Source: Pelethousia sp034933245 (GTDB lineage Bacteria; Bacillota; Clostridia; Christensenellales; CAG-138). From it: 64,000 nucleotides of DNA. The notes under the pieces were generated by a model that worked only from the letters and a program-made list of their open reading frames with translations, was not told the DNA's origin and made no database searches. The stretch lies in assembly GCA_034933245.1 (NCBI GenBank), contig JAYFNX010000016.1, forward strand, positions 14,624 through 78,623, given 5' to 3'. Both the position numbers and the translations under genes were made by a program. Positions 8,641 to 18,000 of this stretch are shown here, piece by piece (position 1 is the first letter of the stretch; the number at the start of each line of letters is the position of its first letter).

Positions 8641-11114
8641 TCCATATCCTCCTCCGGTTTATGCGTTTCTCCGCCGAACATCTCTGCGTAGTCGGCCGCC
8701 GTGATAAGCAGCTTACGAGGTTTGCTGCCATCAAAGCCGCTTACAATTTTCTTTTGCTCCATGATATCGATAAGCCGGGCCGCCCGTGCATACCCCACCC
8801 GAAGCCGACGCTGAATCATGGAGATCGATGCCTGCCCGCTTTCCAATACGATTTTCACCGCATCGGGAAAGAGCTCGTCCTCCTGCTTTCCGTTTCCTTG
8901 CGCGGGCCCGTTCTCTCCTGCGCAGGCAATTGTATCAAGGGAAACTTCGGAATATTGTTCCACCGGAGCCGTGTGATGAGCGGAGAAGAAATCCATCACC
9001 CGCTCTACCTCTTCGTCGCTGACATAAGCAGCTTGGGCTCTTATGGGTTTATTTGCCCCATTCGCATGAAAGAGCATATCGCCTCTGCCGAGGAGCTTTT
9101 CCGCTCCGCTTACGTCCATAATCACGCGGGAGTCCACCGCCGAGGACACCGTAAGGGCAATCCGGCTGGGTATGTTTGTTTTAATAAGGCCGGTGATAAT
9201 ATCCGTAGATGGTCTCTGCGTAGCCACAATCAGGTGAATGCCTGCCGCTCTTCCAAGCTGGGCAATACGGCAAATGGACTCCTCTACGTCTTTAGCGGCC
9301 ACCATCATGAGATCCGCCAGTTCATCAATAATAATAACAAGCCTCGGAAGATTATCACCCACATCTTCCTGCAGAGAATTATACCGATTTAGATCCCTCG
9401 CATTGACAAGAGACATCTTTTGGTACCGTTGCTCCATTTCTACAACGGCCCACTTTAAAGCGCCGGCCGCTTTCTTGGCATCTGTAACCACGGGTAAAAG
9501 CAGATGCGGCAAGGGGGAGTACACTTTCAGCTCTACTTTTTTCGGGTCCACCAAAATCATGCGCAAATCGCAAGGCGCCGTATGATAGATCATGCTCAAG
9601 ATGATGTCGTTAATACAAACGCTCTTACCGCTGCCGGTAGAGCCCGCAATGAGCAAATGCGGCATGCGGTCTAAATCCGCACATACCACCTTACCGGCAA
9701 TATCCTTGCCTAAGGCAAAACATAAGGGGGATTTAGCAGCTATGAACTCTGGGGAATCAATGGCTTCCCGCAAAAGCACGGGTTGGATATCCTTATTCGG
9801 TATCTCGATTCCAATGGCAGCCTTGCCAGGAATGGGCGCTTCAATGCGCACACGGGGCGCCGCCAAAGCGAGCGCAATATCATCCGAAAGGGTGGTAATG
9901 CGGTTTACCCGCACACCCTGGGCAGGCTGAAGCTCAAAGCGCGTGATGACGGGCCCTACGGTAATGTTGATGACCCGCGCGCTGATATTGAAGCTTTGGA
10001 GTGTTTCCACAAGCATGCGGCTTTTTTCCGCAGGAGATTCTTCAGCGGCATAATGGCGCTGGGGCGTGTTGAGCAAAGTATAGGGGGGACGCTGGTAGGC
10101 CAAGATATCCGGCGTGGCGCTCGGAAGATCTGCCGTCTGTTCTTGAAGATCGTCTTGCGAGGTCTCCTCTTGCTTGTCGCCTTGGGCTTGTTCCTCCTTA
10201 AGCTCGTGTACCGTTACCGTCTTTTTTCGTTCCTTTCGGGAGGATATGCGGGTAATGGGCGCGTCTTCATCCGAAGCATGCACTTCCACTTCAGATAAAA
10301 TATCAAAGGGATCATCTTCATCTTCCCCTCGAAGCGGTAAATCTCCAGTGGAGGGGAAATAGGAAAGTTCATCGAGTTTCGGATTTCCGGAATCCTCGTC
10401 CACCAAAACGCGCCTTTCAACTTTTACTCCCGTATGACCGTGCCCACTAGCGGGATGGGGCGGTTCCAGGATTTCATTAAAAAGGTTCTTTTTTGTAACG
10501 TCGATTTTTTCTGCTACCACAGTGGCTCCGGTTTTAATCTGCCTACCCATCTTGACGCCTGCCGAACGCAAAGAAATTTGGGTAGCCACCAAAAATAGAA
10601 TTACCAGGGCAGCGATAAAAAAGATGTTTGTCCCCACTGAACCTAAAAAGACCAAGGAAGGATAGGCCGGTAGCGCACCGAAAAGGCCCCCGCCCTTCTG
10701 CAGATTGCTGCCATATTGATAAGCATCCACATAATAATCCCATAAGCTTATGCCGCCTGTTGTGTTTCGTGCATGCGCATGTAGCAGTACCAAAATACAG
10801 ACGAGAGCTAATACGGAGATCACGATGGTGGATCCGGCGGCGCCTTTACCCGAGGAGGAAGCAATGCATAGAATGCCAAGGATTACCAAAATAAGAGGGA
10901 GCACATAGGTTATAATTCCAAATAAACCAAAACAGACCCGGTTTACCACCTGGCCAATAATACCTACGGCATCCACATATAAGCTGGCGGCAAAAAACAG
11001 GCCGAAAGCAATGAGCAAAACGCCCGTAGCCTCCCGCTTTATGCGCCTTTTCCGTTCCAGCACAGCCTTTGTTGCAGCTTTTTCACCTTTGGTTGGCTTT
11101 CCCTTTGCGGCCAT
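8637..11114 (-). CDS. ftsK: DNA translocase FtsK/SpoIIIE
   Basis: An 825-residue membrane-anchored DNA pump that clears chromosomes from the division septum; in spore formers the SpoIIIE member fills the forespore. Four membrane helices lie within residues 30-180, then a charged linker (about 210-345), the motor with Walker A GSTGSGKS (491-498) and Walker B IIIDELADLMM, and a C-terminal gamma winged helix (about 758-815) that would read directional DNA motifs. Only one such gene is in the window, so it could serve both vegetative and sporulation roles. The ATG at 11114 has a weak GAGGT upstream. It opens the transcript ftsK-rimO-pgsA-cinA-recA. Confidence 0.95.
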   Translation of the reverse strand: MAAKGKPTKGEKAATKAVLERKRRIKREATGVLLIAFGLFFAASLYVDAVGIIGQVVNRVCFGLFGIITYVLPLILVILGILCIASSSGKGAAGSTIVISVLALVCILVLLHAHARNTTGGISLWDYYVDAYQYGSNLQKGGGLFGALPAYPSLVFLGSVGTNIFFIAALVILFLVATQISLRSAGVKMGRQIKTGATVVAEKIDVTKKNLFNEILEPPHPASGHGHTGVKVERRVLVDEDSGNPKLDELSYFPSTGDLPLRGEDEDDPFDILSEVEVHASDEDAPITRISSRKERKKTVTVHELKEEQAQGDKQEETSQDDLQEQTADLPSATPDILAYQRPPYTLLNTPQRHYAAEESPAEKSRMLVETLQSFNISARVINITVGPVITRFELQPAQGVRVNRITTLSDDIALALAAPRVRIEAPIPGKAAIGIEIPNKDIQPVLLREAIDSPEFIAAKSPLCFALGKDIAGKVVCADLDRMPHLLIAGSTGSGKSVCINDIILSMIYHTAPCDLRMILVDPKKVELKVYSPLPHLLLPVVTDAKKAAGALKWAVVEMEQRYQKMSLVNARDLNRYNSLQEDVGDNLPRLVIIIDELADLMMVAAKDVEESICRIAQLGRAAGIHLIVATQRPSTDIITGLIKTNIPSRIALTVSSAVDSRVIMDVSGAEKLLGRGDMLFHANGANKPIRAQAAYVSDEEVERVMDFFSAHHTAPVEQYSEVSLDTIACAGENGPAQGNGKQEDELFPDAVKIVLESGQASISMIQRRLRVGYARAARLIDIMEQKKIVSGFDGSKPRKLLITAADYAEMFGGETHKPEEDME

Positions 11115-11137
11115 ATATACCTCGCATTCCGTTTAAA

Positions 11138-11166
11138 ATTATACTACACTTGGTATCGCAAAGAAA
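11138..11166 (-). promoter_or_regulatory. Candidate ftsK promoter
   Basis: A perfect -10 TATAAT (11143-11138) lies 24 bases upstream of the ftsK ATG. The -35 at 17 bases (TTTCTT) is poor and overlaps a hairpin arm, so the assignment rests mainly on the -10. Confidence 0.45.
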
Positions 11167-11217
11167 GGGCAGATGCGAATTTCATCCCAATGCCCTTTTT
11201 TATGTTACTTTTCAGCA

Positions 11218-11245
11218 TAAAAAATGGGGCCCGCTTGGGCCCCAT
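11218..11245 (-). terminator. Terminator after ispH-rpsA
   Basis: A 9-bp stem ATGGGGCCC/GGGCCCCAT with a 4-base loop is followed by six T residues on the minus strand, 20 bases after the stop codon. A second hairpin 20 bases further on (AAAGGGCA/TGCCCTTT, 11164-11198, with an inner GATG/CATC stem) may act as a back-up and has T runs on both sides. Confidence 0.88.
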
Positions 11246-11264
11246 GGATTGTTTGCCTGGAAGG

Positions 11265-13598
11265 TTAATCCTTATCGTTTTCCTGCGCTGTAAAGGCAGA
11301 GAACAAATCAGCCAGCGACGTAGTAGACTGCTGCACGGGCGGCAGATCATAATCCGCATCTTCACGGCGGGGACGACGCTCGCGGCGTTCGCTGCGATCC
11401 GCGGGAGCAGAAGCAAACGTATTATTGCTGCGCTCGCTGGTTCTCTCGTGACGTTCAGAGCGCTCTGGGCGTTGCTGCACTTGGCGGGATTCATTGGCAG
11501 TCGCACGCTCATGAGAAATGCGCTCACGCTCGGCCCGCTCCGCAGCAAGCTGCTGGGCAATTTCAGGATTTTCCTCCAAAATAACTTCCCGACGGCTAAG
11601 GCTAATACGCTTGGCCTCAGGGTTCACATCCAAAACTTTGCAGCGAACCATATCGCCTACGTTAATCTCATCCTCCACTTTCTCAATCCGCTTTACGCCA
11701 ACCTGAGAAATATGAATGAGTCCGTCAATGGTGGGCTCAAGAGCCACAAAAGCACCAAAGGGAACAATGCGGACAACCTTACCCTCTACGATGGAGCCCA
11801 CGGGATATTTTTGATCCGCCATCGTCCAAGGATTTGGTTGTAGCTGATTATATCCAAGGGAAACGAGCTGTTTCTCCACATCGACATCCCTGATAAGAAG
11901 ATATACCTCCTGGCCGATAGAGAGCACGTCGGAAGGATGCTTCACGCGGCCCCAGGCAACATCCGTCACATGAACTAGGCCGTCAATTCCGCCAATGTCC
12001 ACAAAGGCGCCAAAATCCGTAAGCCTGCGGACAACGCCATGAACCTTGGAACCCACAACCAATTGGCTCCAAAGCTCCTTGCGATGCTTTTCGGCTTCCT
12101 CAAGCATCACGGCCTTATGGGAAGCAACGATACGCTTGCGAGCCTTGTCCACCTCAATAACTTTCAAGCTTAAAGTCTGGCCCACGTATTCGCCGATGTT
12201 TTCAACATATTTTGTGGAAATATGGGAAGCGGGAATAAAGGCGCGGATACCTTCGATAGTCGCAATCAAACCGCCCTTGACGACTTCCTTGCCAACCCCC
12301 TCAAAGACCTTATTCTGGATATCTTCATCCTTCATCAGGTCATCCCAAAGCTTTTTGCTTTCCACATTTTTACGGGAGAGCAGCACATTGCCCTCGCCAT
12401 CATTCACCTTGAGAACCTCAACCTCGATTTCGTCCCCTACCTTTACACATTCGGCGGGATCTACATCGGGATTAGTAGAGAATTCGCTGCGTGGGATATA
12501 GCCATCCGCTTTGTAGCCGATATCAATGCCAACTTCGCCATTAACGATTTGAAGCACGGTTCCCTTGATAAGCTGCCCATTGCGGATACGAACCAAGGTT
12601 TTTTCAAACGCTTCCTCGAAGCTGGGCTCGGCCGTTTCTTCGGCCGCAGGTGCTTCCGCCTTAGGCTCTTCTTTCGTGGCCTCGGCCGATACGGACGTCT
12701 CGACGGTAGCTGCTTCTTCTGCCTCTACCTTTTCAATTTCGGGGCTTTCAGCCATCGTCTTTTCCAGTTCGCTCATTCTTGTTATAACCTCCATTATTAT
12801 CCAATTCGGCGTTGAAGCGCCTCCAACAACCCCTATTATATCATTTGTATCAATATTTTCAAGTAAAAATTCACTTGGATTTGCTATAGATTGCACCTGT
12901 TTACAGTATTTTTTGCAAATTGCCGCCAGCTTTTGCGTATTGGAACTGTGATGACCGCCCACTACCAGCATATATGTACATTTTTTACTAAGCGCAGCAG
13001 CTTCATCCTGTCTTTGGCAAGTGGAAGGACAAATGGTGAAAAAGCATCGGAAATCTTTCACTTTTGATCGCAAAATGCAGGCAATTGCTTCAAATCCATC
13101 CCGTTGGGCCGTAGTCTGTGATACTAAGCATGCCTTTTCAAAAAAAGGCAACACCTCTGCCTCTTCGGGCTTCTTTATTATAAATACTGCTACATCTTTT
13201 GCATATCCTGCAATCCCCCGTACTTCCGGGTGGTCTGCGGTGCCGTAGATTAGGATCGGGCATCCTTCCCCCGCCTGTTCCGCCACAATCTGGTGGATGC
13301 GGGCCACAAAGGGGCAGGTAGCGTCCGTTACTTCCCCAGCTCGTTCCATAAGCTCCCCCCGTTCCTGGGGGGAGAGACCATGGGACCGAATAATCATCCT
13401 GCTTCCCAAAGGGATCTCCGTTAACCCATGGATTACGTGAATGCCTTCCTCCTCCAGCTTCTCGATCACGGACTCGTTATGGATGAGTTCTCCATAGGTA
13501 TAGACAGGACCTCTTTTTGCCGCTTCTCTGGCCATATCCATGGCTCGTTCCACGCCAAAACAAAACCCAATATGCTTAGCGGTGATAAGCTTGCTCAT
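11265..13598 (-). CDS. ispH-rpsA: IspH-ribosomal protein S1 fusion
   Basis: A 777-residue fusion. Residues 1 to about 285 are IspH, the [4Fe-4S] enzyme that makes IPP and DMAPP in the last MEP-pathway step; the cluster ligands are Cys13 (GFCFGV), Cys95 (ATCPFV) and Cys190 (FTICPST). An acidic Glu/Ala-rich linker (about 288-335) leads into at least four S1 RNA-binding repeats, two of them carrying the classic G-x-V ... FGAFV pattern, and then a charged tail rich in Arg, Glu and Ser. Separate ispH and rpsA genes are usual in bacteria; this fusion is known from Clostridia. It overlaps the plsC stop by four bases and is last in the surE transcript. The same window encodes Dxs and IspA of the same pathway. 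Confidence 0.95.
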   Translation of the reverse strand: MSKLITAKHIGFCFGVERAMDMAREAAKRGPVYTYGELIHNESVIEKLEEEGIHVIHGLTEIPLGSRMIIRSHGLSPQERGELMERAGEVTDATCPFVARIHQIVAEQAGEGCPILIYGTADHPEVRGIAGYAKDVAVFIIKKPEEAEVLPFFEKACLVSQTTAQRDGFEAIACILRSKVKDFRCFFTICPSTCQRQDEAAALSKKCTYMLVVGGHHSSNTQKLAAICKKYCKQVQSIANPSEFLLENIDTNDIIGVVGGASTPNWIIMEVITRMSELEKTMAESPEIEKVEAEEAATVETSVSAEATKEEPKAEAPAAEETAEPSFEEAFEKTLVRIRNGQLIKGTVLQIVNGEVGIDIGYKADGYIPRSEFSTNPDVDPAECVKVGDEIEVEVLKVNDGEGNVLLSRKNVESKKLWDDLMKDEDIQNKVFEGVGKEVVKGGLIATIEGIRAFIPASHISTKYVENIGEYVGQTLSLKVIEVDKARKRIVASHKAVMLEEAEKHRKELWSQLVVGSKVHGVVRRLTDFGAFVDIGGIDGLVHVTDVAWGRVKHPSDVLSIGQEVYLLIRDVDVEKQLVSLGYNQLQPNPWTMADQKYPVGSIVEGKVVRIVPFGAFVALEPTIDGLIHISQVGVKRIEKVEDEINVGDMVRCKVLDVNPEAKRISLSRREVILEENPEIAQQLAAERAERERISHERATANESRQVQQRPERSERHERTSERSNNTFASAPADRSERRERRPRREDADYDLPPVQQSTTSLADLFSAFTAQENDKD

Positions 13599-14191
13599 AG
13601 GGTATTCTCCAATTGCGTTTTCAGGTGCAAAAAGGAATCCTCCATAGCGGCTGTAAGCGCCGCCATGTGAGCGGAACGCGGCAATCCTTCCACAACATCC
13701 GAAGCATAGAGCGGCTCCCCCACGATCAATTTGGGACGCTGGGTACGGTAACTGCTTGCATGGATATAAATGGGTAACAAAGGCGCACCGCTACGCAGGG
13801 CTAAAAAGGCCGCGCCTTCTTCCATTTCATCCAATTCAAAGGTGATGGAGCGCTTGCCTTCGGGGAAAATGCCGAAGACCTTGCCGTCCTTAAGTAACTG
13901 CATGGCATTGCGAAGGGAGGCCAGATCCGCGGTTTTCCGTTTGATTGGGAAAGCAAAAAGCGCCTTGAAAAACCAACGGCCAAGCGGCTTTTCAAACAGC
14001 TCTTTCTTTGCCATGAAGTGAATAAAACGCCCAGAAAGCAGCGCGATCAGCAGAGGGTCACACATAGAGATATGATTCGCCACGAAAATAGCGGGGCCTT
14101 TGATATCCAAACCCTTACGGTTAATGACCCGGGGCCTCCAAAAAAGCAAAATCAACGGCCCCCAAACATATTTCACCAAAATATAAAACAC
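13595..14191 (-). CDS. plsC: 1-acyl-sn-glycerol-3-phosphate acyltransferase
   Basis: A 198-residue lysophosphatidic-acid acyltransferase that adds the second acyl chain in phospholipid synthesis. It has the HxxxxD catalytic motif as NHISMCD (His40, Asp45), the FPEG substrate motif (109-112), and an N-terminal hydrophobic stretch for membrane attachment. The start is a GTG at 14191 behind GAAAGG. It follows cmk by six bases and overlaps ispH-rpsA by four. The cmk-plsC-ispH/rpsA order is common in Clostridia. Confidence 0.94.
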   Translation of the reverse strand: MFYILVKYVWGPLILLFWRPRVINRKGLDIKGPAIFVANHISMCDPLLIALLSGRFIHFMAKKELFEKPLGRWFFKALFAFPIKRKTADLASLRNAMQLLKDGKVFGIFPEGKRSITFELDEMEEGAAFLALRSGAPLLPIYIHASSYRTQRPKLIVGEPLYASDVVEGLPRSAHMAALTAAMEDSFLHLKTQLENTL

Positions 14192-14197
14192 GGTTCT

Positions 14198-14881
14198 TTA
14201 CCTTTCTTCCCCCAATCTCGTGGGCAAATGACTTAACACCGCAGCAACAGCTTGCTCCAGCGTCATGTCCGTGGTGTCGATATAAATGGCCTCGGGCACT
14301 TGAATCAAAGGTGCAAAGGCGCGCGTACGATCGTTATGATCCCGCTGGAGGATCTGGCGCTCCATCTCCTTGGCCGATAGATCCGCACACTGGCCCTTTG
14401 CCTTAAGTTCGTCCAATCGGCGAGTTGCGCGGGTCTCTGGAGAAGCTGTGATAAAGAATTTATAAGCTGCGTCCGGAAGCACGTAAGAACCGATCTCTCT
14501 TCCATCCAGCACCACGTCATTTTCTCGTGCAATGCATCTCTGGGCTTCCGCGAGCTTAATCCGTACGCCCGGAATTGCGCTGATATCCGATGCGCCCTTT
14601 GCGACTTCCTGGGTGCGGATCCGTTCGGAAACGTCCTCCCCATCCAAGTATGTATGTTGCACTCCCTTTACGCTTCGAACAAAAATCTCCGTTTGCTCCA
14701 AAAGGGACAATACGGCGGGAACCTCCTTGGGGGAAATGTCTTTTTGCAGAGCTTTTAGGGCCATTGCCCTATACATGGCGCCCGTATCCAAATATAAGAT
14801 TCCCAGCGCATTTGCCACAGCCTTGGCAATGGTACTCTTCCCAGCTCCTGCGGGGCCGTCTATCGCGATGTTTAAATGCAT
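14198..14881 (-). CDS. cmk: Cytidylate kinase
   Basis: CMP/dCMP kinase of 227 residues, a cytosolic enzyme of pyrimidine nucleotide salvage and RNA turnover. The P-loop is GPAGAGKST (9-17), followed by the CMP-binding LYLDTGAMYRA and a lid region with the DGREIGSYVLPDA segment. Length fits the family. It lies 53 bases after the flavoprotein gene and six bases before plsC in the surE operon. Confidence 0.96.
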   Translation of the reverse strand: MHLNIAIDGPAGAGKSTIAKAVANALGILYLDTGAMYRAMALKALQKDISPKEVPAVLSLLEQTEIFVRSVKGVQHTYLDGEDVSERIRTQEVAKGASDISAIPGVRIKLAEAQRCIARENDVVLDGREIGSYVLPDAAYKFFITASPETRATRRLDELKAKGQCADLSAKEMERQILQRDHNDRTRAFAPLIQVPEAIYIDTTDMTLEQAVAAVLSHLPTRLGEER

Positions 14882-14934
14882 GAAATACAGCCTTTCTTTT
14901 TGAACCGCTGGCCTAAGAACAGCGCTTGTTCCAG

Positions 14935-16167
14935 CTAAACACTCCGGCCCGCCAATGCGCCCGTGGAAAAGGCGATTTGCAGGTTATAGCCGCCTGTATA
15001 TGCATCGGCATCAATGATCTCACCCGCAAAATACAAGCCTGGCACCAGTTTGGATTCCATGGTCGAAGGATTGATCTCCCTTATGGAAATACCCCCGCGG
15101 GTAATAACGGCCTCCTCCATACCACCTGCCCGAGATACCGTGAGCGGAAGCTCTTTTAAAAGAGAACAAAAATCTTGCCGTTGAGGCCGGGTGATATCTG
15201 CGGCGTGCAGGTTGGCGGGAATTCCGGAAAGCTCTACCATGATGGGAATAAGCCTGGCAGGAAGAAGATCGCCCAATGCGTTTGAAAACTGACTGCGCGC
15301 ATGCTTTTCAAAGTCCCGTTGCAGCCGCTTATCCAGGCTTTCTAAAGACAAGCCCGGTTTGAGATCGATGAGTAGGGATGTGCCTGCAGGCTCGTCCGCT
15401 ATGCGGCTGCTGGCAGAAAGCACCAATGGCCCGGATACACCATAGTGCGTAAAAAGCAATTCCCCCAACTCGGAAAAAACCATTTTCCCTTTTTTGATGG
15501 CCCGCAGCGTTACATTTTTCAAAGAAAGGCCCATGACCGTTTGCGGCCAGGTTTCTTTGGTTACAAGCGATATGAGGGATGGCTTGCAGGGCGTAATGGT
15601 ATGGCCCAGCTTTTCCGCAAAGGCATAGCCCTCGCCGTTAGAGCCTGTGGAAGGATAACTCAAGCCCCCGGTGCAAAGGATAACCGCATCGTAGATTTGT
15701 TGCGTACCGTTGACCGTTAGCAAGAATTCGCCCGTTTCTTCTCTCCTGTGAATGGCTTCCACGTGGGAATGAAGCCGGATATTCGCTCCGCTGCGGTTCA
15801 CATAAGAGGTAAGCGCACGAAGGATATCGCTGGAATGATCCGATGCGGGGAATACACGGCCGCCCCGCTCCACCTTGGTGGGTGTTCCCATGCGCTCCAC
15901 CAGGGCGATGATATCCTGATTTGTAAAGCCGTATAGTGCGCTGTAGAGGAACCTTGGGTTCCTGGGAATGTTCTGAAACATATCTTCCACGGGGCATGCG
16001 TTGGTGAGATTACACCGTCCCTTGCCTGTGATGTAGAGCTTTTTCCCGGTCTTTTCATTTTTTTCAAGCAGCGTTACAGCATGGCCGCGCATGGCGGCTT
16101 CCCCAGCCGCCAGCATGCCCGCAGGCCCACCGCCAATTACGGCCACCTGTTTTTTTTCAATGGTCAT
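14935..16167 (-). CDS. BaiN/RdsA-type NAD(P)/FAD-dependent oxidoreductase
   Basis: A 410-residue flavoprotein of the HI0933 family. The FAD Rossmann motif is GGGPAGMLAAGEAA near the N-terminus, followed by the family hallmark GKKLYITGKGRCNLTN and a C-terminal second FAD contact, GLYFAGEIIDADAYTGGYN. The physiological substrate is unknown for most members; one relative in gut Clostridia (BaiN) is linked to bile-acid reduction, but nothing here supports that role. It is found next to cmk in many Firmicutes, which suggests a general function. Its ATG overlaps the RpiR-type regulator stop by four bases. Confidence 0.9.
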   Translation of the reverse strand: MTIEKKQVAVIGGGPAGMLAAGEAAMRGHAVTLLEKNEKTGKKLYITGKGRCNLTNACPVEDMFQNIPRNPRFLYSALYGFTNQDIIALVERMGTPTKVERGGRVFPASDHSSDILRALTSYVNRSGANIRLHSHVEAIHRREETGEFLLTVNGTQQIYDAVILCTGGLSYPSTGSNGEGYAFAEKLGHTITPCKPSLISLVTKETWPQTVMGLSLKNVTLRAIKKGKMVFSELGELLFTHYGVSGPLVLSASSRIADEPAGTSLLIDLKPGLSLESLDKRLQRDFEKHARSQFSNALGDLLPARLIPIMVELSGIPANLHAADITRPQRQDFCSLLKELPLTVSRAGGMEEAVITRGGISIREINPSTMESKLVPGLYFAGEIIDADAYTGGYNLQIAFSTGALAGRSV

Positions 16168-17045
16168 TTGGTTTTCTCCGGTGCGGATTCCCTGGAAGAA
16201 ATATATACCTTTTGCCGTTTCCAGAGGCTTTCCAGTTGATCCAGCCGTTCGTATACATCGTCTTTGCGGCGAATGCTGGCGGCCACAATCAGTGCGTTAA
16301 TAAGGCTTAATGGCGCGGTTAAGGAATCCGCAAAGGAAGCCATGTCGCTGCGCGCCATAAGCACATAATCCGCAAGCTCGGCGATGGGGGAAAACACGCC
16401 GTCCGTAATGGCCACTACCCTTGCCCCCATACTTTTTGCAAAAGAAAGAGCTTCCACGGTACGAGAGGAATAGCGTGGGAAGCTGATGCCCACGCAAGTA
16501 TCGTCCGGACCGATACGAATCATGCTCTCATAGGCATCTCCAAAGGATGCGTTCACCGTAACCACATTATCCAGCACAAAGCCCAGATAGTAACCAAGAA
16601 ACTGTGCCAGTGGCGACGCGCTCTTCATACCTACGATATAAACCTTGTTGGATGCGAAAAGCTCATCCACCACCCGGTTAAAGGTTACGTTGTCCGCCGT
16701 ATCGATTGTGGCGCGTAAGTTGGCGATATCGCTCTTGAGCACGTTGGTGAGTACCTCGTCCTGCTCCAGCTCCGAAGTAAGCTGGATACGCTGCACCGCA
16801 GTGAGGCGATTGCGAATAAGCTCCTGAAGCGAACTCTGCAGCTCTGGATATCCGTCATATCCCAAGGCGTAGGCAAAGCGCACCACGGTGGATTCGCTTA
16901 CCCCTACCGTATGCCCCATACGGGAGGCGGTAATAAAGGCCGCCTTATCATAATTTTCCATGATATAGTTGGCCAACAGCTTTTGTCCCTTGCTAAAGCT
17001 GTTATAGTTTTGATTAATTCGAACCAGTAAATCGGCATTTTCCAT
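16164..17045 (-). CDS. MurR/RpiR-family transcriptional regulator
   Basis: A 293-residue regulator with an N-terminal HTH of the RpiR type (about 1-77; contains MGHTVGVSESTVVRFAYALGYDGYPE) and a SIS sugar-phosphate-binding domain (about 120-250). Such proteins sense phosphosugars and control sugar or amino-sugar genes. No sugar gene is adjacent: neighbours are surE and a flavoprotein, so its targets must lie elsewhere or the ligand is unexpected. It starts 15 bases after surE and overlaps the next gene by four, so it is co-transcribed. Confidence 0.9.
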   Translation of the reverse strand: MENADLLVRINQNYNSFSKGQKLLANYIMENYDKAAFITASRMGHTVGVSESTVVRFAYALGYDGYPELQSSLQELIRNRLTAVQRIQLTSELEQDEVLTNVLKSDIANLRATIDTADNVTFNRVVDELFASNKVYIVGMKSASPLAQFLGYYLGFVLDNVVTVNASFGDAYESMIRIGPDDTCVGISFPRYSSRTVEALSFAKSMGARVVAITDGVFSPIAELADYVLMARSDMASFADSLTAPLSLINALIVAASIRRKDDVYERLDQLESLWKRQKVYISSRESAPEKTK

Positions 17046-17060
17046 ATTCTATACCTGCGC

Positions 17061-17813
17061 TTATCCTTCCACTTGAAGCTGTGCCAGGGCTCTTTTATCC
17101 GTAAAATCCGTGAGCAGGGGGGTAATCGTTACATAGCCCCCTTCCACCCATCGCACATCGCAATCCTCTTTGGGCCCACATTGGTAAGTCGCCCCGGTGG
17201 GCGTCCAGTAGTACTTCCTTCCATGCGGATCTTTTCGTTCGATATATTTTCCATCATAGACCTGATGGGCCAGGGGTGTGTAGCGCACGCCCAGCATCTT
17301 CTCTTCCGCTACCGGTGGAACATTTACGTTCCAAAGCAGACTTCCGCTTTTGAGGAAATCGGGTAAAAGCGTCCGAGCGATCCGGGCGGCGGGGCCAAAG
17401 TCCTCCATGTCACATCCCGCTAGGGAAAGGGCCATGCTGGGTACGCCCAAGAGCGCCCCTTCCATAGCGGCGGAGACGGTGCCCGAATAAGTCGTATCCA
17501 CCCCAAGATTCTGCCCATGGTTGATGCCGGAAAGAATGCAATCCGGGCGTTGAGCCAGGTTCCCCAACCCCACTTTCACGCAGTCCGTAGGGGTGCCGTT
17601 TACGGCGTAAGCCTCCACATCCTCTAACCCGCTCAACGTGACGCGATTGGCGCGCAACGGCGTTAAAAAGGTAAACGAATGCCCGGCACCGCTCCGCTCG
17701 CTATCCGGCGCTACAATGGTTACTTGGTGGCCGCCATTTTCACTTAACTCCAATGCTAGCGCCTGGATTCCCGCAGCGAAAATACCATCGTCATTCGTCA
17801 GCATAATGTGCAT
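17061..17813 (-). CDS. surE: 5'/3'-nucleotidase SurE
   Basis: A 250-residue metal-dependent nucleoside monophosphate phosphatase associated with stationary-phase survival. The metal site is visible as TNDDG (Asp8, Asp9), the serine of SERSGAGHSFT, and the Asn of SGINHGQN. Length matches the family. The ATG at 17813 is preceded by a GGAG-type site. It opens the transcript surE-rpiR-baiN-cmk-plsC-ispH/rpsA and has a good sigma-A promoter. Confidence 0.95.
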   Translation of the reverse strand: MHIMLTNDDGIFAAGIQALALELSENGGHQVTIVAPDSERSGAGHSFTFLTPLRANRVTLSGLEDVEAYAVNGTPTDCVKVGLGNLAQRPDCILSGINHGQNLGVDTTYSGTVSAAMEGALLGVPSMALSLAGCDMEDFGPAARIARTLLPDFLKSGSLLWNVNVPPVAEEKMLGVRYTPLAHQVYDGKYIERKDPHGRKYYWTPTGATYQCGPKEDCDVRWVEGGYVTITPLLTDFTDKRALAQLQVEG

Positions 17814-17864
17814 AGGCTCCGAATCCCCTTCTATAATGATTTATTTCCTGCATACGCTTGCACT

Positions 17865-17893
17865 ATTGTAGCAAAGTGGTCGGAAAAATGCAA
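17865..17893 (-). promoter_or_regulatory. Sigma-A promoter of the surE operon
   Basis: TTGCAT (17893-17888) and TACAAT (17870-17865) are 17 bases apart, about 52 bases upstream of the surE ATG. Several TGCAA elements are scattered just upstream. Confidence 0.65.
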
Positions 17894-17952
17894 TCATAAT
17901 CCGCAAAAGATGCAAGTCCTGCAAATAATCGTGCAAATGCAGAGCAAACCAC

Positions 17953-17985
17953 AAAACGGGCGATGCTTATCGCATCGCCCGTTTT
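17953..17985. terminator. Bidirectional terminator after oadA
   Basis: A 14-bp perfect stem (AAAACGGGCGATGC with its complement) and a 5-base loop ends in T runs on both strands. It closes the oad operon 15 bases after its stop. Confidence 0.88.
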
Positions 17986-18000
17986 TAGATGTCGTGCAAA

